From the NCBI GenBank assembly GCA_902825775.1, contig CADECF010000002.1:248001-312000 (forward strand): a stretch of 64,000 bases of DNA, given 5' to 3'. This DNA comes from an uncultured Lysobacteraceae bacterium (lineage in GTDB: Bacteria > Pseudomonadota > Gammaproteobacteria > Xanthomonadales > Xanthomonadaceae). The first letter of the stretch is position 1; each line of letters begins with the position of its first letter. This document shows, piece by piece, positions 1 through 9,905 of the stretch. The notes under the pieces were generated by a model. The model saw only the letters and a list, made by a program, of their open reading frames with translations. It did not search any database and was not told the origin of the DNA. The translations under genes were made by a program, and so were the position numbers.

Positions 1-1156
1 TTTCGCGCACTTCGAAAGGCACCGGATCGGCACCGGCGACGCGGATCGTTTCTTCGATGGTCGCGACGGTTTCCGGCATGTACGGCGACGGGCATGCCGG
101 CTCGGGCCCTTGCGGAGCCGTTGGGCACAGCCGCACCCAATCCATCCAGTCGCCGTAGCTATTGGTGAAGGCCCAGGCGACATGGCCGTTGCTGCCCACG
201 ACGACCGCCGGCAGGCCGGGCAGGGTGAAACCGGTCAAGTCGACCTTGCCGCCGGGCGCGCGGGCATCGGCGTAACGCAATCTCGCGCGGAACCAGATGT
301 TGGGCGCGCGCAGGCCCAGGTGCATGTCGTCGGCGACGATCGCGCGGCCGTCGCGCGTCAACGCGCCGGAGACCGCGAAATTATTGCTGCCGTTTTCGGG
401 CTTCGAAATCAGTTTCAGGTCGCGTGCCTGGGCCGGCATGGGCAGCGTGCGCAGGTTCAGCTCGCCGGCGCCGGGCAGCACCGCGTCGCCGCGCGCTTCG
501 CCCATCAGCGGCGCATCCCAGGTCGAGCCCGGATTCTGCAGCAGGCGCAGCAACGCCGGCGGCACGTGCGCCGAGATTTTCCACATCGCGTACTCGTCTC
601 CGTTGTCTTCGCCCTGCAGGTCGAAGAACATCGCGTAGCCGGTCAATGCCGAATCGGCCAAGCGCCAGGGTTGCGGGTCCTGCCGCAGCAGCAGGTAAGG
701 CCATGGCTCGGCGCGCAAGTCGCGCAGGCCGGCGTTGACGCCTTCGGTATAGGCGCGCAATTGCGGCAATTTGTCGCCGGCGACAGCGGCGATGTTCTTT
801 TCGACACGGGCGCGGAAGCGATGGATGCGGTGGCGCTTGTCGGTATCGACGGCTATGGACCCGAACAGTTCGGCCAGCTCGCCCGCAGCCGTGCGCCGCA
901 TCAGGTCCATCTCGAAAAAACGTTCCTGCGCATGCACGTAACCGAGCGCGCGCATGGCGTCGGTTTCGTTGGCGGCATCGATGGTGACGATGCCGAGTTT
1001 GTCGCGCTGGATCGTGACCGGCGCGGACAGCCCGTGCAGGGCCAGTTCGCCGTCCATCCGAGGCAGGCTGCCGCGCAGTTGCCACCAGGCGGCGGCGAAA
1101 ACCAAAACCAGCAGAACCAGAAGCGCTAAACCCGTGCGTTTGAACCACTTCGACAT
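1..1156 (-). CDS. Penicillin acylase family protein (N-terminal part, runs off the left edge)
   Basis: Ntn-hydrolase of the penicillin/acyl-homoserine-lactone acylase family, which cuts amide bonds and matures by self-cleavage into alpha and beta chains. About 385 residues are visible. Residues 8-24 form a hydrophobic signal or anchor segment (LALLVLLVLVFAAAWW), then comes the alpha-chain start with GYVHAQERFFEMDLMRR, typical of the family. The self-cleavage site G-S-N-N-F-A-V-S-G lies at 374-391; Ser257 would be the catalytic N-terminal Ser of the beta chain. The ATG at 1154-1156 was chosen because it gives the signal segment. The frame stays open to base 1, so the beta chain is cut by the window edge. 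Substrate cannot be told: a beta-lactam, a quorum-signal lactone or another amide are all possible. Confidence 0.88.
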   Translation of the reverse strand, partial: MSKWFKRTGLALLVLLVLVFAAAWWQLRGSLPRMDGELALHGLSAPVTIQRDKLGIVTIDAANETDAMRALGYVHAQERFFEMDLMRRTAAGELAELFGSIAVDTDKRHRIHRFRARVEKNIAAVAGDKLPQLRAYTEGVNAGLRDLRAEPWPYLLLRQDPQPWRLADSALTGYAMFFDLQGEDNGDEYAMWKISAHVPPALLRLLQNPGSTWDAPLMGEARGDAVLPGAGELNLRTLPMPAQARDLKLISKPENGSNNFAVSGALTRDGRAIVADDMHLGLRAPNIWFRARLRYADARAPGGKVDLTGFTLPGLPAVVVGSNGHVAWAFTNSYGDWMDWVRLCPTAPQGPEPACPSPYMPETVATIEETIRVAGADPVPFEVRE

Positions 1157-1185
1157 GCATTTCCCCTGGTATCGGTCGACCGCGA

Positions 1186-1845
1186 TCAGTCCCGGCGCGT
1201 CATGCGGTAAACCGCAGTGTGCAGGGCGGTGACGCCCTCGGCGACGAAACCCGGCTGCGTGGCGAGGATATCGCGCCGCTCGAGGGTTTCGACACTCCAT
1301 TCGGTAGCGAAAAGGCCACGCACCTCGTCTTTATCCACGGAAAACGGCGGACCTTGCTTCTCGCGCTGCGGATATTCCAGGGTGACCAGCAGGCCGCGGC
1401 AGCCGCCCGGCAATTTCCAATACAGGTCGAGCGCATAGCGCCGCCGCATATCGGCCGGCAGCGCGATCAGTGCGGCGCGGTCGTAGACGCCTTCGCATCC
1501 GGCCAGGGCATCGGCACCCAGCGCGAAGGCATCCCCCTGGATCAGCTCGATCTCGCCGGCGACGTAGTGCCTGCCGAGCCGGCTTTCGCGTATTTCGGGC
1601 TTCAGTGCGTTTTCGTCGAAGAATTGTTCTACCGCGATCCGCGACAACTCCACGCCGAGCACGCGGTGCCCGCGCGATGCCAGCCAAAGCATGTCCAGCG
1701 ACTTGCCGGCCAACGGTACGAACACACGGCTGCCGACGGGCAGGACAAGCGCATCCCAGTGCCGTTCCAGCAACGGCGTGACGCGATCCTGATGGAAGCC
1801 GATTTGGCCGTCGCGCCAACGTTGTTGCCAGAAATCGGCTTCCAC
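1186..1845 (-). CDS. tpm: Thiopurine S-methyltransferase
   Basis: SAM-dependent methyltransferase of the TPMT family. In bacteria these methylate thiopurines and also selenium and tellurium oxyanions. The start region E-A-D-F-W-Q-Q-R-W and G-F-H-Q match the family N-terminus, and the SAM-binding region VFVPLAGKSLDMLWLASRG follows at about residues 40-60. I use the GTG at 1845 with GGAG 8 bases upstream. This gives 219 aa, the usual family length; a longer reading would start inside the upstream palindrome. It lies between the penicillin acylase gene and parC on the same strand. Confidence 0.88.
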   Translation of the reverse strand: MEADFWQQRWRDGQIGFHQDRVTPLLERHWDALVLPVGSRVFVPLAGKSLDMLWLASRGHRVLGVELSRIAVEQFFDENALKPEIRESRLGRHYVAGEIELIQGDAFALGADALAGCEGVYDRAALIALPADMRRRYALDLYWKLPGGCRGLLVTLEYPQREKQGPPFSVDKDEVRGLFATEWSVETLERRDILATQPGFVAEGVTALHTAVYRMTRRD

Positions 1846-1859
1846 GACATCTCCACGTT

Positions 1860-1926
1860 GTAGCCCGGGTAAGCGCAGCGCACCCGGGGCGCGCAATCCC
1901 GGGTGCGCTGCGCTTACCCGGGCTAC
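1860..1926. repeat. Palindromic intergenic repeat, family F
   Basis: Two arms of about 29 bases, GTAGCCCGGGTAAGCGCAGC... and its exact reverse complement, separated by a GC-rich loop of about 9 bases. It fills the gap between the parC stop and the tpm start. On the minus strand it could act as a strong RNA hairpin after parC. A related but diverged copy lies at 51407-51490. Confidence 0.85.
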
Positions 1927-1929
1927 GAA

Positions 1930-4173
1930 TTATTCGATGGCCAGCCCATCCACCTTTTGCCAACCGCGCGGCAGCAACCCGCCGCGGCTCGCCCGCGCCC
2001 CGACGTACTCGTCAAGATCCTTGAACGACAACGACATGGTGCGCGCACCGGATTTCACCGACAGCGTGCCGCCCGGCGATACCGCCGCGATCGCGACCAC
2101 GCGTTCGGTGCCGCGCTTGGCCTTGGGTATCTCGATGATCTTATTGCCTTTGCCCTTATCCAGTTCCGGCAATTCCGAGACCGGGAATACCAGCAGATGG
2201 CCGGCGCTGGTGACGGCGACGATGCGATCTTTCTGCACGTCCGCCACCGCGGCCGGTTGCACGACTTTCGCGCCCGGCGTAAGCGACAGCATCGCCTTGC
2301 CGGCTTTCTGCCGGCCGGTGAGATTCTCGAAGCGGGTGACGAAACCGTAACCATGCGAAGAGGCCAGGACGAAGCGCGTGTCGTTGTCGCCGGTGGCCAG
2401 CGCCTGGAACGAGGCGCCGGCGGCCGGCGAGAAACGCCCGGTCAGCGGCTCGCCGTTGCCGCGTGCAGAAGGCAGCGAATGCGCCAGCGTGGAATAGCTG
2501 CGGCCGGCGGAATCGATGAACGCCACCTGTTGCGTGCTGCGGCCCTTCACCGCGGCCATCAGCGCATCGCCCTCGCGGTAGGAGAGCGACGCGGCATCGA
2601 CATCGTGGCCTTTGGCCGCGCGGATCCAGCCCTTTTCGCTCATCACCACGGTCATCGGCTCGCTGGCGACCAGCTCGGTCTCGGCCAGCGCCTGCGCGGC
2701 GCCGCGCGCGACCAGCGGCGAGCGGCGCGCATCGCCGAATTTCTTGGCATCGGCCAGCAACTCGTCCTTGATCAGTTTCTTCAGCTTGGCCTTGCTGCCG
2801 AGCGTGGCCATCAAGCGGTCGCGTTCGCTGTCCAGTTCGTCCTGCTCGCCGCGGATTTTCATTTCCTCCAGGCGCGCGAGTTGCTTCAGCTTGGTGTCGA
2901 GGATGTAGTCGGCTTGGTCTTCGCTCAGTTCGAAGCGCGCGATCAAGGCCGCTTTCGGCTCGTCCTCGGTGCGGATGATGCGGATCACTTCGTCCAGGTT
3001 GAGGAAGGCGACCAGCAGGCCTTCCAACAGGTGCAGGCGGCGCTCGACCTTTTCCAAGCGGTGGTTCAAGCGTTTGGTGACGGTTTCGCCGCGAAACACC
3101 AGCCATTCGGCCAGGATCGTCTTGAGATTCTTGACTTGCGGGCGGCCGTCCAGGCCGATCACGTTGAGGTTGACGCGGTAACTCTTCTCCAGATCGGTGG
3201 TCGCGAACAGATGGCCCATCAGCTGTTCGGCATCGACGCGGTTCGAACGCGGCACCAATACGACGCGCACCGGGTTGGCATGATCGGATTCGTCGCGCAG
3301 GTCTTCCAGCCACGGCAGTTTTTTGGCGCGCATCTGCGCTGCGATCTGTTCGATCACTTTCGACGGCGAGACCTGGTAGGGCAGCGCGGTGACGACGATG
3401 TTCTGGTTTTCTTTCGCGAATGTGGCCCGCGCACGCACGCTGCCGTTGCCGGTTTCGTACATCGACAGCAGGTCGGCGGCCGAAGTGATGATTTCCGCGG
3501 TGGTCGGATAGTCCGGGCCGCGCACGTGTTCGCACAGGTCGCGCACGGACGCATCCGGGTCGTCGAGCAGCCGGATGCAGGCACTGACGATTTCGTTCAA
3601 GTTGTGCGGCGGCACGTCGGTGGCCATGCCGACCGCGATGCCGGTGGTGCCGTTGAGCAGAAGATGCGGCAGGCGCGCCGGCATCCAGGTGGGTTCTTCC
3701 AGCGTGCCGTCGAAATTCGGCGTCCAGTCGACCGTGCCTTGGCCGAGTTCGCCGAGCAGCACTTCGGCGATCGGGGTCAGCTTGGATTCGGTGTAGCGCA
3801 TCGCCGCGAACGACTTGGGGTCGTCGGGCGAGCCGAAGTTGCCCTGACCTTCGATCAGCGGATAGCGGTACGAAAACGGCTGCGCCATCAGCACCAGCGC
3901 TTCGTAGCAGGCGCTGTCGCCGTGCGGGTGGTATTTGCCGATCACATCGCCCACGGTGCGCGCGGATTTCTTGGGCTTGGCGCCGGCATTGAGGCCCAGC
4001 TCGCTCATCGCGTAGATGATGCGGCGCTGCACGGGCTTGAGGCCGTCGCCTAGGAAGGGCAGGGCGCGGTCCAGGACCACGTACATCGAGTAGTCGAGAT
4101 AGGCGCGTTCGGCGTATTCGCGCAGGGGGATCTGCTCGAAGCCGTGGAAGACGGGTCGTACAGGGTCGTTCAT
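1930..4173 (-). CDS. parC: DNA topoisomerase IV subunit A
   Basis: Breakage-reunion subunit of topoisomerase IV, which decatenates daughter chromosomes together with ParE (parE is not in the window). The start [17 protein letters not shown] is the usual ParC N-terminus and gives 747 aa; the open frame extends further upstream without a better start. The active-site Tyr127 sits in AAMRYTE. The quinolone-resistance region reads [11 protein letters not shown], with Ser87 and Glu91 (E. coli Ser80 and Glu84) in wild-type form, so no target mutation is visible. The C-terminal half carries the beta-pinwheel repeats. The DSACYEA context and length fit ParC rather than GyrA. Confidence 0.95.
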   Translation of the reverse strand: MNDPVRPVFHGFEQIPLREYAERAYLDYSMYVVLDRALPFLGDGLKPVQRRIIYAMSELGLNAGAKPKKSARTVGDVIGKYHPHGDSACYEALVLMAQPFSYRYPLIEGQGNFGSPDDPKSFAAMRYTESKLTPIAEVLLGELGQGTVDWTPNFDGTLEEPTWMPARLPHLLLNGTTGIAVGMATDVPPHNLNEIVSACIRLLDDPDASVRDLCEHVRGPDYPTTAEIITSAADLLSMYETGNGSVRARATFAKENQNIVVTALPYQVSPSKVIEQIAAQMRAKKLPWLEDLRDESDHANPVRVVLVPRSNRVDAEQLMGHLFATTDLEKSYRVNLNVIGLDGRPQVKNLKTILAEWLVFRGETVTKRLNHRLEKVERRLHLLEGLLVAFLNLDEVIRIIRTEDEPKAALIARFELSEDQADYILDTKLKQLARLEEMKIRGEQDELDSERDRLMATLGSKAKLKKLIKDELLADAKKFGDARRSPLVARGAAQALAETELVASEPMTVVMSEKGWIRAAKGHDVDAASLSYREGDALMAAVKGRSTQQVAFIDSAGRSYSTLAHSLPSARGNGEPLTGRFSPAAGASFQALATGDNDTRFVLASSHGYGFVTRFENLTGRQKAGKAMLSLTPGAKVVQPAAVADVQKDRIVAVTSAGHLLVFPVSELPELDKGKGNKIIEIPKAKRGTERVVAIAAVSPGGTLSVKSGARTMSLSFKDLDEYVGARASRGGLLPRGWQKVDGLAIE

Positions 4174-4472
4174 GGGCGCAACACTGCTGGCATTCCGAGA
4201 TGCGATTCTAACGGACGGCCGTCCTCGACGCCCATCGTTGACGCTCGATGACGCCAACGCCGAGCTTATTTCGCCACTTGCCGATCGAATCAAGAGAGAC
4301 AGGCCGGATCGACCCGAGGTTGCCGTGCGTCGCCCGCCGATGTGCACGCCGCCCAGCGAGGCCACCCGCAAAAGTCGCCCGCCAGTTCAGACTTTAGCGA
4401 GCGGCGCTATTTGGGCGGTATTCAGACAATAGCGCTACATCCGTCTCAGCGGCGGACCCGGGGGGGAATGAC
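4174..4472. other. Intergenic region between divergent parC and lyase genes
   Basis: About 300 bases with no convincing gene. It separates two divergently transcribed genes and must hold both promoters. I could not place a -35/-10 pair with confidence. A G-run just before 4473 acts as the ribosome-binding site of the next gene. Confidence 0.6.
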
Positions 4473-6818
4473 ATGTTTTTTTGGAGTCGCTATCAGGCGC
4501 TGCTCGCCGTGTCCGGCTTGTTGAGCCTTTTCGCCGTACTGTTCTTCCTGGCCGCACGCCTGCTGCCGGCGATCTCGCCGGACTCGGCATCTGGAAACGG
4601 GGCAAACGATCTTCGCGCGAGTGCTGCCGACGCCGTGCCAATGCGCGCCGCGCCGAAGGCAGCGATACAAGGCGCTGCGCAACCCGTCGGCCTGAGCGGC
4701 ATCCCAAAAACATTCCCGCGTTTGTGGTACAGCACGGACCCCGGATCGCCGGGAGCCGCCCGGCTTGCACGTGCGCGGGCCTATATGCGGAGCCACCCGA
4801 TTCCGCGCGACCATTACCAAGCATCCACTGCCATGCTGCAGGAAGCGTTGTGGAGCTTGCTGACGGGTTTGTCCGGCCAACCGGACGACCCGAAGGATCC
4901 GGTCCGCGGTTGCAAGGCCGCTGCGGCCTGGCTCAATGGCTTTAATTTTCCCACTTCCGACGAAGCACGCTGGAGCGGCGAAAACGCCATCCTGATTTAC
5001 GACTGGTGCCAGGGCTACATTTCAGCGTCGGATCGCGCCACCCTCATCAAAAACTGGAATACCCGCTTGGCCGACCTCAACGGCGAGATGTGGGGCGGCC
5101 CGCAAATGGCTGCGAACAACTACTACTGGGGTTATCTGCGCAACAGTCTGATGTGGGGCATCACGAGCCGGTACGAGAATACGCAGGCGCAGAATTTCAT
5201 TGCCGAGGCGCTCAATCGGCGCTACATCGGCACATTCCTGACTTGGTATCAGAATTTCGGCGTGGGCGGTGTACCGCGCGAAGGCAATCAATACGGGCCG
5301 TATATGCTGGGCTACCCGGTTTTGGCCTTCAACAGCGCCAAGGACTACGGCTACGACGCCTGGAGTGCGACGAATTTCTGGAACGACGCTGGCTGGTACC
5401 TGCAGTACGCCGTTACGCCGGCACCGACGCGCGCCAGGGACGGTGCGGAAGGTTTGTACGAAGCCTTTCCTTTCAGCGACGACCAGTTTTTCGAAGTGGG
5501 CGGTACTGGCGTTGATGGCAATTACGCCGACCTGCTGACTGCGATGGCCATACGCAAGCCCGCCAGCGCGCTGGCTGCGCGGGCCAGGCAATGGATCGCA
5601 AAGACCGGATCGCAGCCCAGTTGGTGGTTGAGGCCCGAACTCGCGGCCATCAACGATCCCAGCAGTCCGCCAGCGCTGCCGTTGGACTACTACGCGGCGG
5701 GTGCGCAGTTCTTCTATGGGCGCCGCGAGAACCACCCCAACGCAACGACCTTCATGCTGCAGATGGGCAACGTCGCTAGCGGTAGCGCGGAGACCGGCGG
5801 CGTCGGGCACACTCACATCGATGCGGGCAGTTTCCAACTGTGGCGGAAGGGGCGCTGGCTGAGCCGCGAGACCACCGGCTACGGCGGAACGCCCGACTAC
5901 TACATTCGCGGATTGAACAACGTCGCGAATACGGACATACGGGAGGCGGTCGCGCACAACAGCGTCTTGTTCGAAGGCCGCGGCCAGATCGACTTCTTCC
6001 GCGGATTCGCCAAGGTGTTCAGGCTGCAGAGCGAGCCTGGCTTCGCATACGCCGCCGTGGACCTCACCGATGCCTACCGCGCTACCGTCGACGAAGGTTA
6101 TGAGGCCGGCGAGGACTGGCCTTTCGCCGAAAAAGCCATCCGGGAATTCGTTTACCTGCGCGACTTGGATGCGCTTGTGATCGTAGACCGCCTCAAGGCC
6201 GGCAGCGATTCGAAGAACAGCATTTACAACAGTTGCTGCCAATGGGAAACCACCATCCCGTACTACACGGGGCCGCATCTTTTCGCGCAACAAGTTCGCA
6301 AGAGTTTCGTATTGCACGCTACCGGCACCGGCCCGGACGAAAACGGAAACCCCTTCGTCACCGGGGCCGGCACTGCCACCGCGAAGGTCGGCGATCAGCG
6401 AATGGATCTGCGCACGCTACTGCCCGCGAACCCGGCCTATCGGGTCATAGACGAAGGCGGGGAGGTGGGGCAGTTCCGCGTCGAATTCGATGACAGCGGT
6501 GCCGAAATCAGCTACTTCATCAACGTTGTCAGTCTGCGCGACGCGTCCGAACCACCCATAAGCGCCGAGCTCGATGCGACTGGAGATGCTTGGAAAATTA
6601 GTCTTAGCCATCCGCAGAAAGGATCTGCCCTGCTGACCTTCACCAAGGGCCTAGCCTCGACCGATGGCAGCGTGCGTATCGGCACGGAGGCAGCGATCGC
6701 ATTGCGCAAGAACAAACAAGGCATGTCGATCACGAATGTTGGTCCGGTTTGGGAAGGCCAGCCCATGCCCAAAATGATGAGTACCGGTGGCCGCCTGTCG
6801 CCCGAGCGGAAACCTTGA
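4473..6818 (+). CDS. Membrane-anchored heparinase II/III-like (polysaccharide lyase) protein
   Basis: A 781-aa protein. Residues 8-30 are a hydrophobic anchor or uncleaved signal, followed by a low-complexity linker and an alpha-toroid-like region rich in Trp/Tyr/Asn (about residues 85-330, e.g. NNYYWGYLRNSLMWG). A heparinase II/III-type beta-sandwich with G-H-T-H-I-D-A-G-S-F follows; His446, His448 and Asp450 fit the family's metal or catalytic cluster. Known family members cleave acidic polysaccharides such as heparin, alginate or related uronates by beta-elimination. Here the target is unknown and no sulfatase, transporter or other lyase lies nearby. Start ATG with a GGGGGG ribosome-binding site. 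By eye it uses more AT-rich codons than its neighbours, a possible sign of transfer (not computed). Confidence 0.72.
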   Translation: MFFWSRYQALLAVSGLLSLFAVLFFLAARLLPAISPDSASGNGANDLRASAADAVPMRAAPKAAIQGAAQPVGLSGIPKTFPRLWYSTDPGSPGAARLARARAYMRSHPIPRDHYQASTAMLQEALWSLLTGLSGQPDDPKDPVRGCKAAAAWLNGFNFPTSDEARWSGENAILIYDWCQGYISASDRATLIKNWNTRLADLNGEMWGGPQMAANNYYWGYLRNSLMWGITSRYENTQAQNFIAEALNRRYIGTFLTWYQNFGVGGVPREGNQYGPYMLGYPVLAFNSAKDYGYDAWSATNFWNDAGWYLQYAVTPAPTRARDGAEGLYEAFPFSDDQFFEVGGTGVDGNYADLLTAMAIRKPASALAARARQWIAKTGSQPSWWLRPELAAINDPSSPPALPLDYYAAGAQFFYGRRENHPNATTFMLQMGNVASGSAETGGVGHTHIDAGSFQLWRKGRWLSRETTGYGGTPDYYIRGLNNVANTDIREAVAHNSVLFEGRGQIDFFRGFAKVFRLQSEPGFAYAAVDLTDAYRATVDEGYEAGEDWPFAEKAIREFVYLRDLDALVIVDRLKAGSDSKNSIYNSCCQWETTIPYYTGPHLFAQQVRKSFVLHATGTGPDENGNPFVTGAGTATAKVGDQRMDLRTLLPANPAYRVIDEGGEVGQFRVEFDDSGAEISYFINVVSLRDASEPPISAELDATGDAWKISLSHPQKGSALLTFTKGLASTDGSVRIGTEAAIALRKNKQGMSITNVGPVWEGQPMPKMMSTGGRLSPERKP

Positions 6819-7083
6819 GGCGCTAGTTTCACCCGCGAACACGAACACGAACACGAGCGTATAGCTGACCACGACACTCATCCGCGCGCAGCGCGGGTGA
6901 GCTGTGCTTCCTTCGCGACTTTGCGGTCTGGCTTGTCCTGCCGACTACTGCTCCGGAGTGATTCGCTCGGCATACGAACGCTCAATTGAGCGACGCGATC
7001 CGTTTTAACCGTGAGAGCCGCCATGCCCCGGATTGTGGACACAGCGTTGGGACGCAAAACGGGGCATTGCGTGTGCCGCCAAT

Positions 7084-7110
7084 AAAAAAACCCCTGTAAA
7101 CAGGGGTTTT
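7084..7110 (-). terminator. Rho-independent terminator after tRNA-Leu
   Basis: Stem CCCCTG/CAGGGG with a TAAA loop, followed on the minus strand by a run of T. It lies 7 bases past the CCA end of the tRNA. The A and T runs on both sides mean it could also work in the plus direction for the upstream lyase gene. The rest of 6819-7083 shows only a short CGAACA repeat and small palindromes, no gene. Confidence 0.88.
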
Positions 7111-7116
7111 GTGACC

Positions 7117-7203
7117 TGGTGCCCGGGAGAGGACTCGAACCTCCACGAAGTTGCCCCCGCTAGCACCTGAAGCTAGTGCGTCTACCAATTCCGCCACCCG
7201 GGC
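7117..7203 (-). tRNA. tRNA-Leu (anticodon CAG)
   Basis: 87 bases including an encoded CCA end. Acceptor stem GCCCGGG pairs with CCCGGGC. The long variable arm is typical of class II tRNAs, the T-loop is GGTTCGAGTCC, and the anticodon loop TTCAGGT has CAG at the centre, reading codon CUG. It is divergent from rnr, starting about 95 bases from it. Confidence 0.96.
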
Positions 7204-7297
7204 AGGGTGCAGGGCGCGTATGTTGCGTTGCGGGACGAGGCTTGTCAACGCGCCGATATCGACTTGGCCTCGACCCGGGCCGTGTAACATCGTCGCG

Positions 7298-9793
7298 ATG
7301 GCAAAAACTCCCAGCAAGCGCGGCTCCGGCCGTGGCAAGACCGGCGCCGGAAAGAACGGCTCCGACAAGCGCGGCCCTGACAAGCGTGGCCCCGGCAAGG
7401 CAGACTCCAAGAGCGGCGGCGGCAAGACGAGCTCGGCCCCGCGCGGCGGGCAGGCACGCAACAAGGCGGCGCGTCCGCCGTGGATGCCGGAATCGATGGC
7501 GATCAAGCCCGCTTCCAGGCCAGCGCCACCCGGCAAGCGCAGACCCGCGCCGGGCGGCTTGGACGACCCGCATGCGGCGCGCGAGGCCGGCCGCTACGAA
7601 AATCCCATCGCCAGCCGCGAGGCCATCCTGCAACTGCTGGCCGCCGCCGACGGGCCGCTGTCCGCCGAGGCGCTGGCCGAGCGGCTGCAGCTCACCGCGC
7701 CGGATCGGTTCGATGCGCTCGGCAAACGCCTGGCCGCGATGGTCCGCGACGGGCAACTGCTGCAGAACCGCAAGGGCGCCTACGCGCCGGCCGAGCGGAT
7801 GGATCTGATCGCGGGCACGGTGATCGCCAACCCGGACGGCTTCGGCTTCCTGCGCCCGGATAGCGGCGCGGGCGACGACCTGTTCCTGCCGCCGTTCGAG
7901 ATGCGCAAGGCCATGCACGGCGACCGCGTGCTGGCGAGCGTCACCGGCATGGACCGGCGCGGTCGCCGCGAAGGCGCGATCGTCGAGGTGCTGGAGCGCC
8001 GGCTCAACCGGTTGATCGGCCGCTTCACGCTGGAGTCGGGGATCAGCTACGTGGTGCCCGACGACCGCCGCATCCAGCGAAACGTGCAGATCCCTTCCGA
8101 TGCGCGGCTGGACGCCAAGCATGGCCAGCTGGTGGTTTGCGAAATCGTGCAGCCGGCCGATTCGCAGCGGCCGCCGATCGGCCGCGTGCTGGCCGTGCTC
8201 GGCGACAAGCTGACCGCCTCGCTGGCGGTGGAGGCAGCGATCCACGGCCACGAGATCCCGCACGAATTCCCGCCGGAAGTATTGGCGCAGGCCGTTGCCG
8301 TGCCGCTGCAGGTCGATGCCGCCACGGCGGCCGCCCGCGTCGATCTGCGCAGTACCCCATTGGTCACGATCGATGGCGAAGACGCCAAGGACTTCGACGA
8401 CGCCGTGTACTGCGAACCCAACCGAGACGGCTTCCGCCTGATCGTGGCGATCGCCGACGTATCGCATTACGTCCGTCCCGGCACGCCGCTCGACGACGAG
8501 GCGCAGAAACGGGCCACATCGGTGTATTTCCCCGGTTTCGTCGTGCCGATGCTGCCCGAGACGCTGTCCAACGGCATCTGTTCGCTCAATCCCAAAGTCG
8601 ACCGGTTGTGTTTCGTCTGCGACATGCAGATCGACCGGCACGGCGAGATTACCCGATCCAAGTTCTACGAAGCGGTGATGAATTCGCATGCGCGCCTCAC
8701 CTATACCCAGGTCTGGAACGCGGTCGGCGACGGCATTCCCGAAGAAGACCGGCAGCAGGCGCTCGCGTTCATCGGTGCGCAGCTGCCGCAGGTGCAGCGC
8801 CTGCATCAGCTGTACAAGATCCTAGACAAGGCGCGGCAGAAGCGCGGCGCGATCGAATTCGAAAGTTCGGAAGTGCGTTTCGTGCTCGGGCCGCAGGGCG
8901 AAGTCACCCAGGCCGGCATGCTCCAGCGCAACGATGCGCACAAGCTGATCGAGGAATGCATGATCGCGGCCAATGTCGAGGCCGCGAAATACCTGCTGGA
9001 AAAGCACATCCCCGCGCCGTACCGCGATCACGACCGGCCGCCGGAAGCGAAATACGCCGACCTCGAAGAATTCCTCAAGGAATTCAAGTTGCGCCTGCCG
9101 CCGTGGTCCAAGGTGCAACCCAAGGATTTCCGCGCGTTGCTGGAGAAGATCCGCGAGCGTCCCGACGCCGCGCTGTTGGAGTCGGTGATCCTGCGCAGCC
9201 AATCGCTGGCGGTGTACGCGCCGGACAACATCGGCCATTTCGGCCTGGCGCTGGAGGCCTACGCGCATTTCACTTCGCCCATCCGCCGCTATCCGGACTT
9301 GCTGGTGCACCGCGCGATCAAGCACGCGCTTGCCGGTGGCAAGCCGGCCACCTATCAGTACTCCGGCAGCGCGATGGCTGCGTTGTCGCTGCAGTGCTCG
9401 GAACGTTCGCGGCGCGCGGACGAGGCCCAGCGCGAGGTCGACGATCGTTATCGCGCCGCGTGGATGGAACAACACGTAGGCAGCGAGTTCGAAGGCACGG
9501 TCAGCGGCGTGACCAGCTTCGGCCTGTTCGTCGAATTGGACGAATCCAAGGTCAACGGCCTGATCCACGTCACCCAGCTGCCGAACGACTATTACCATTT
9601 CGATCCGATCCGCAAGACGCTCAGCGGCGAGCGCGCCGGGCGCGTGTTCCGGCTCGGCGACCGGGTGCGGATCGTGGTGCTGAAGGCGAGTCTGGAAGAG
9701 CGCAAGATCGATTTCAGGCTGGCGGAGGAGGTCGGCGTAAAATCGTTGCCGCCCCGTGGCCAACCGGCGAAGCGGCCCAAGAAGAAGTATTGA
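7298..9793 (+). CDS. rnr: Ribonuclease R
   Basis: 3'-5' exoribonuclease of the RNB/RNase II family that degrades structured RNA in mRNA and rRNA quality control. 831 aa from the ATG at 7298; the open frame runs back into the tRNA gene, which is not coding. Order: a Lys/Arg/Gly-rich tail (1-85), an N-terminal winged-helix region (about 95-160), cold-shock domains, the RNB domain with catalytic D362-A-K-D365-F-D367-D368, an S1 domain (about 728-810) and a basic C-terminus ending PKKKY. The long basic N-terminal extension is absent from the E. coli protein. The last codon and stop lie in the first unit of a 30-base tandem repeat. Confidence 0.95.
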   Translation: MAKTPSKRGSGRGKTGAGKNGSDKRGPDKRGPGKADSKSGGGKTSSAPRGGQARNKAARPPWMPESMAIKPASRPAPPGKRRPAPGGLDDPHAAREAGRYENPIASREAILQLLAAADGPLSAEALAERLQLTAPDRFDALGKRLAAMVRDGQLLQNRKGAYAPAERMDLIAGTVIANPDGFGFLRPDSGAGDDLFLPPFEMRKAMHGDRVLASVTGMDRRGRREGAIVEVLERRLNRLIGRFTLESGISYVVPDDRRIQRNVQIPSDARLDAKHGQLVVCEIVQPADSQRPPIGRVLAVLGDKLTASLAVEAAIHGHEIPHEFPPEVLAQAVAVPLQVDAATAAARVDLRSTPLVTIDGEDAKDFDDAVYCEPNRDGFRLIVAIADVSHYVRPGTPLDDEAQKRATSVYFPGFVVPMLPETLSNGICSLNPKVDRLCFVCDMQIDRHGEITRSKFYEAVMNSHARLTYTQVWNAVGDGIPEEDRQQALAFIGAQLPQVQRLHQLYKILDKARQKRGAIEFESSEVRFVLGPQGEVTQAGMLQRNDAHKLIEECMIAANVEAAKYLLEKHIPAPYRDHDRPPEAKYADLEEFLKEFKLRLPPWSKVQPKDFRALLEKIRERPDAALLESVILRSQSLAVYAPDNIGHFGLALEAYAHFTSPIRRYPDLLVHRAIKHALAGGKPATYQYSGSAMAALSLQCSERSRRADEAQREVDDRYRAAWMEQHVGSEFEGTVSGVTSFGLFVELDESKVNGLIHVTQLPNDYYHFDPIRKTLSGERAGRVFRLGDRVRIVVLKASLEERKIDFRLAEEVGVKSLPPRGQPAKRPKKKY

Positions 9794-9905
9794 TTTTCCT
9801 TCTCCCTCCGGGAGGAGTATTGATTTTCCTTCTCCTTCCGGGAGGAGTATTGATTTTCCTTCTCCTTCCGGGAGGAGTATTGATTTTCCTTCTCCCTCCG
9901 GGAGA
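9786..9905. repeat. 30-base tandem repeat, four copies, overlapping the rnr stop
   Basis: Units start at 9786, 9816, 9846 and 9876, each beginning AGTATTGATTTTCCTTCTCC. Copies 1 and 4 share CTCCCTCC and copies 2 and 3 share CTCCTTCC; the last runs into repeat family E with one change. Each unit contains the rnr end (TAT-TGA), so the array looks like amplification of the junction between rnr and the E element. Confidence 0.92.

Noticed and set aside
110..1129. 339-codon plus-strand frame at the left edge
   Set aside because: Antisense to the penicillin acylase gene, whose frame has signal segment and catalytic GSNNF.
6819..7300. Genomic island at tRNA-Leu
   Set aside because: No integrase, no repeated tRNA end and no mobile genes; only the adjacent lyase gene looks unusual.
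9786..9905. Possible CRISPR array (30-base repeats)
   Set aside because: The units are directly joined with no spacers and no cas genes are near; a simple tandem repeat.
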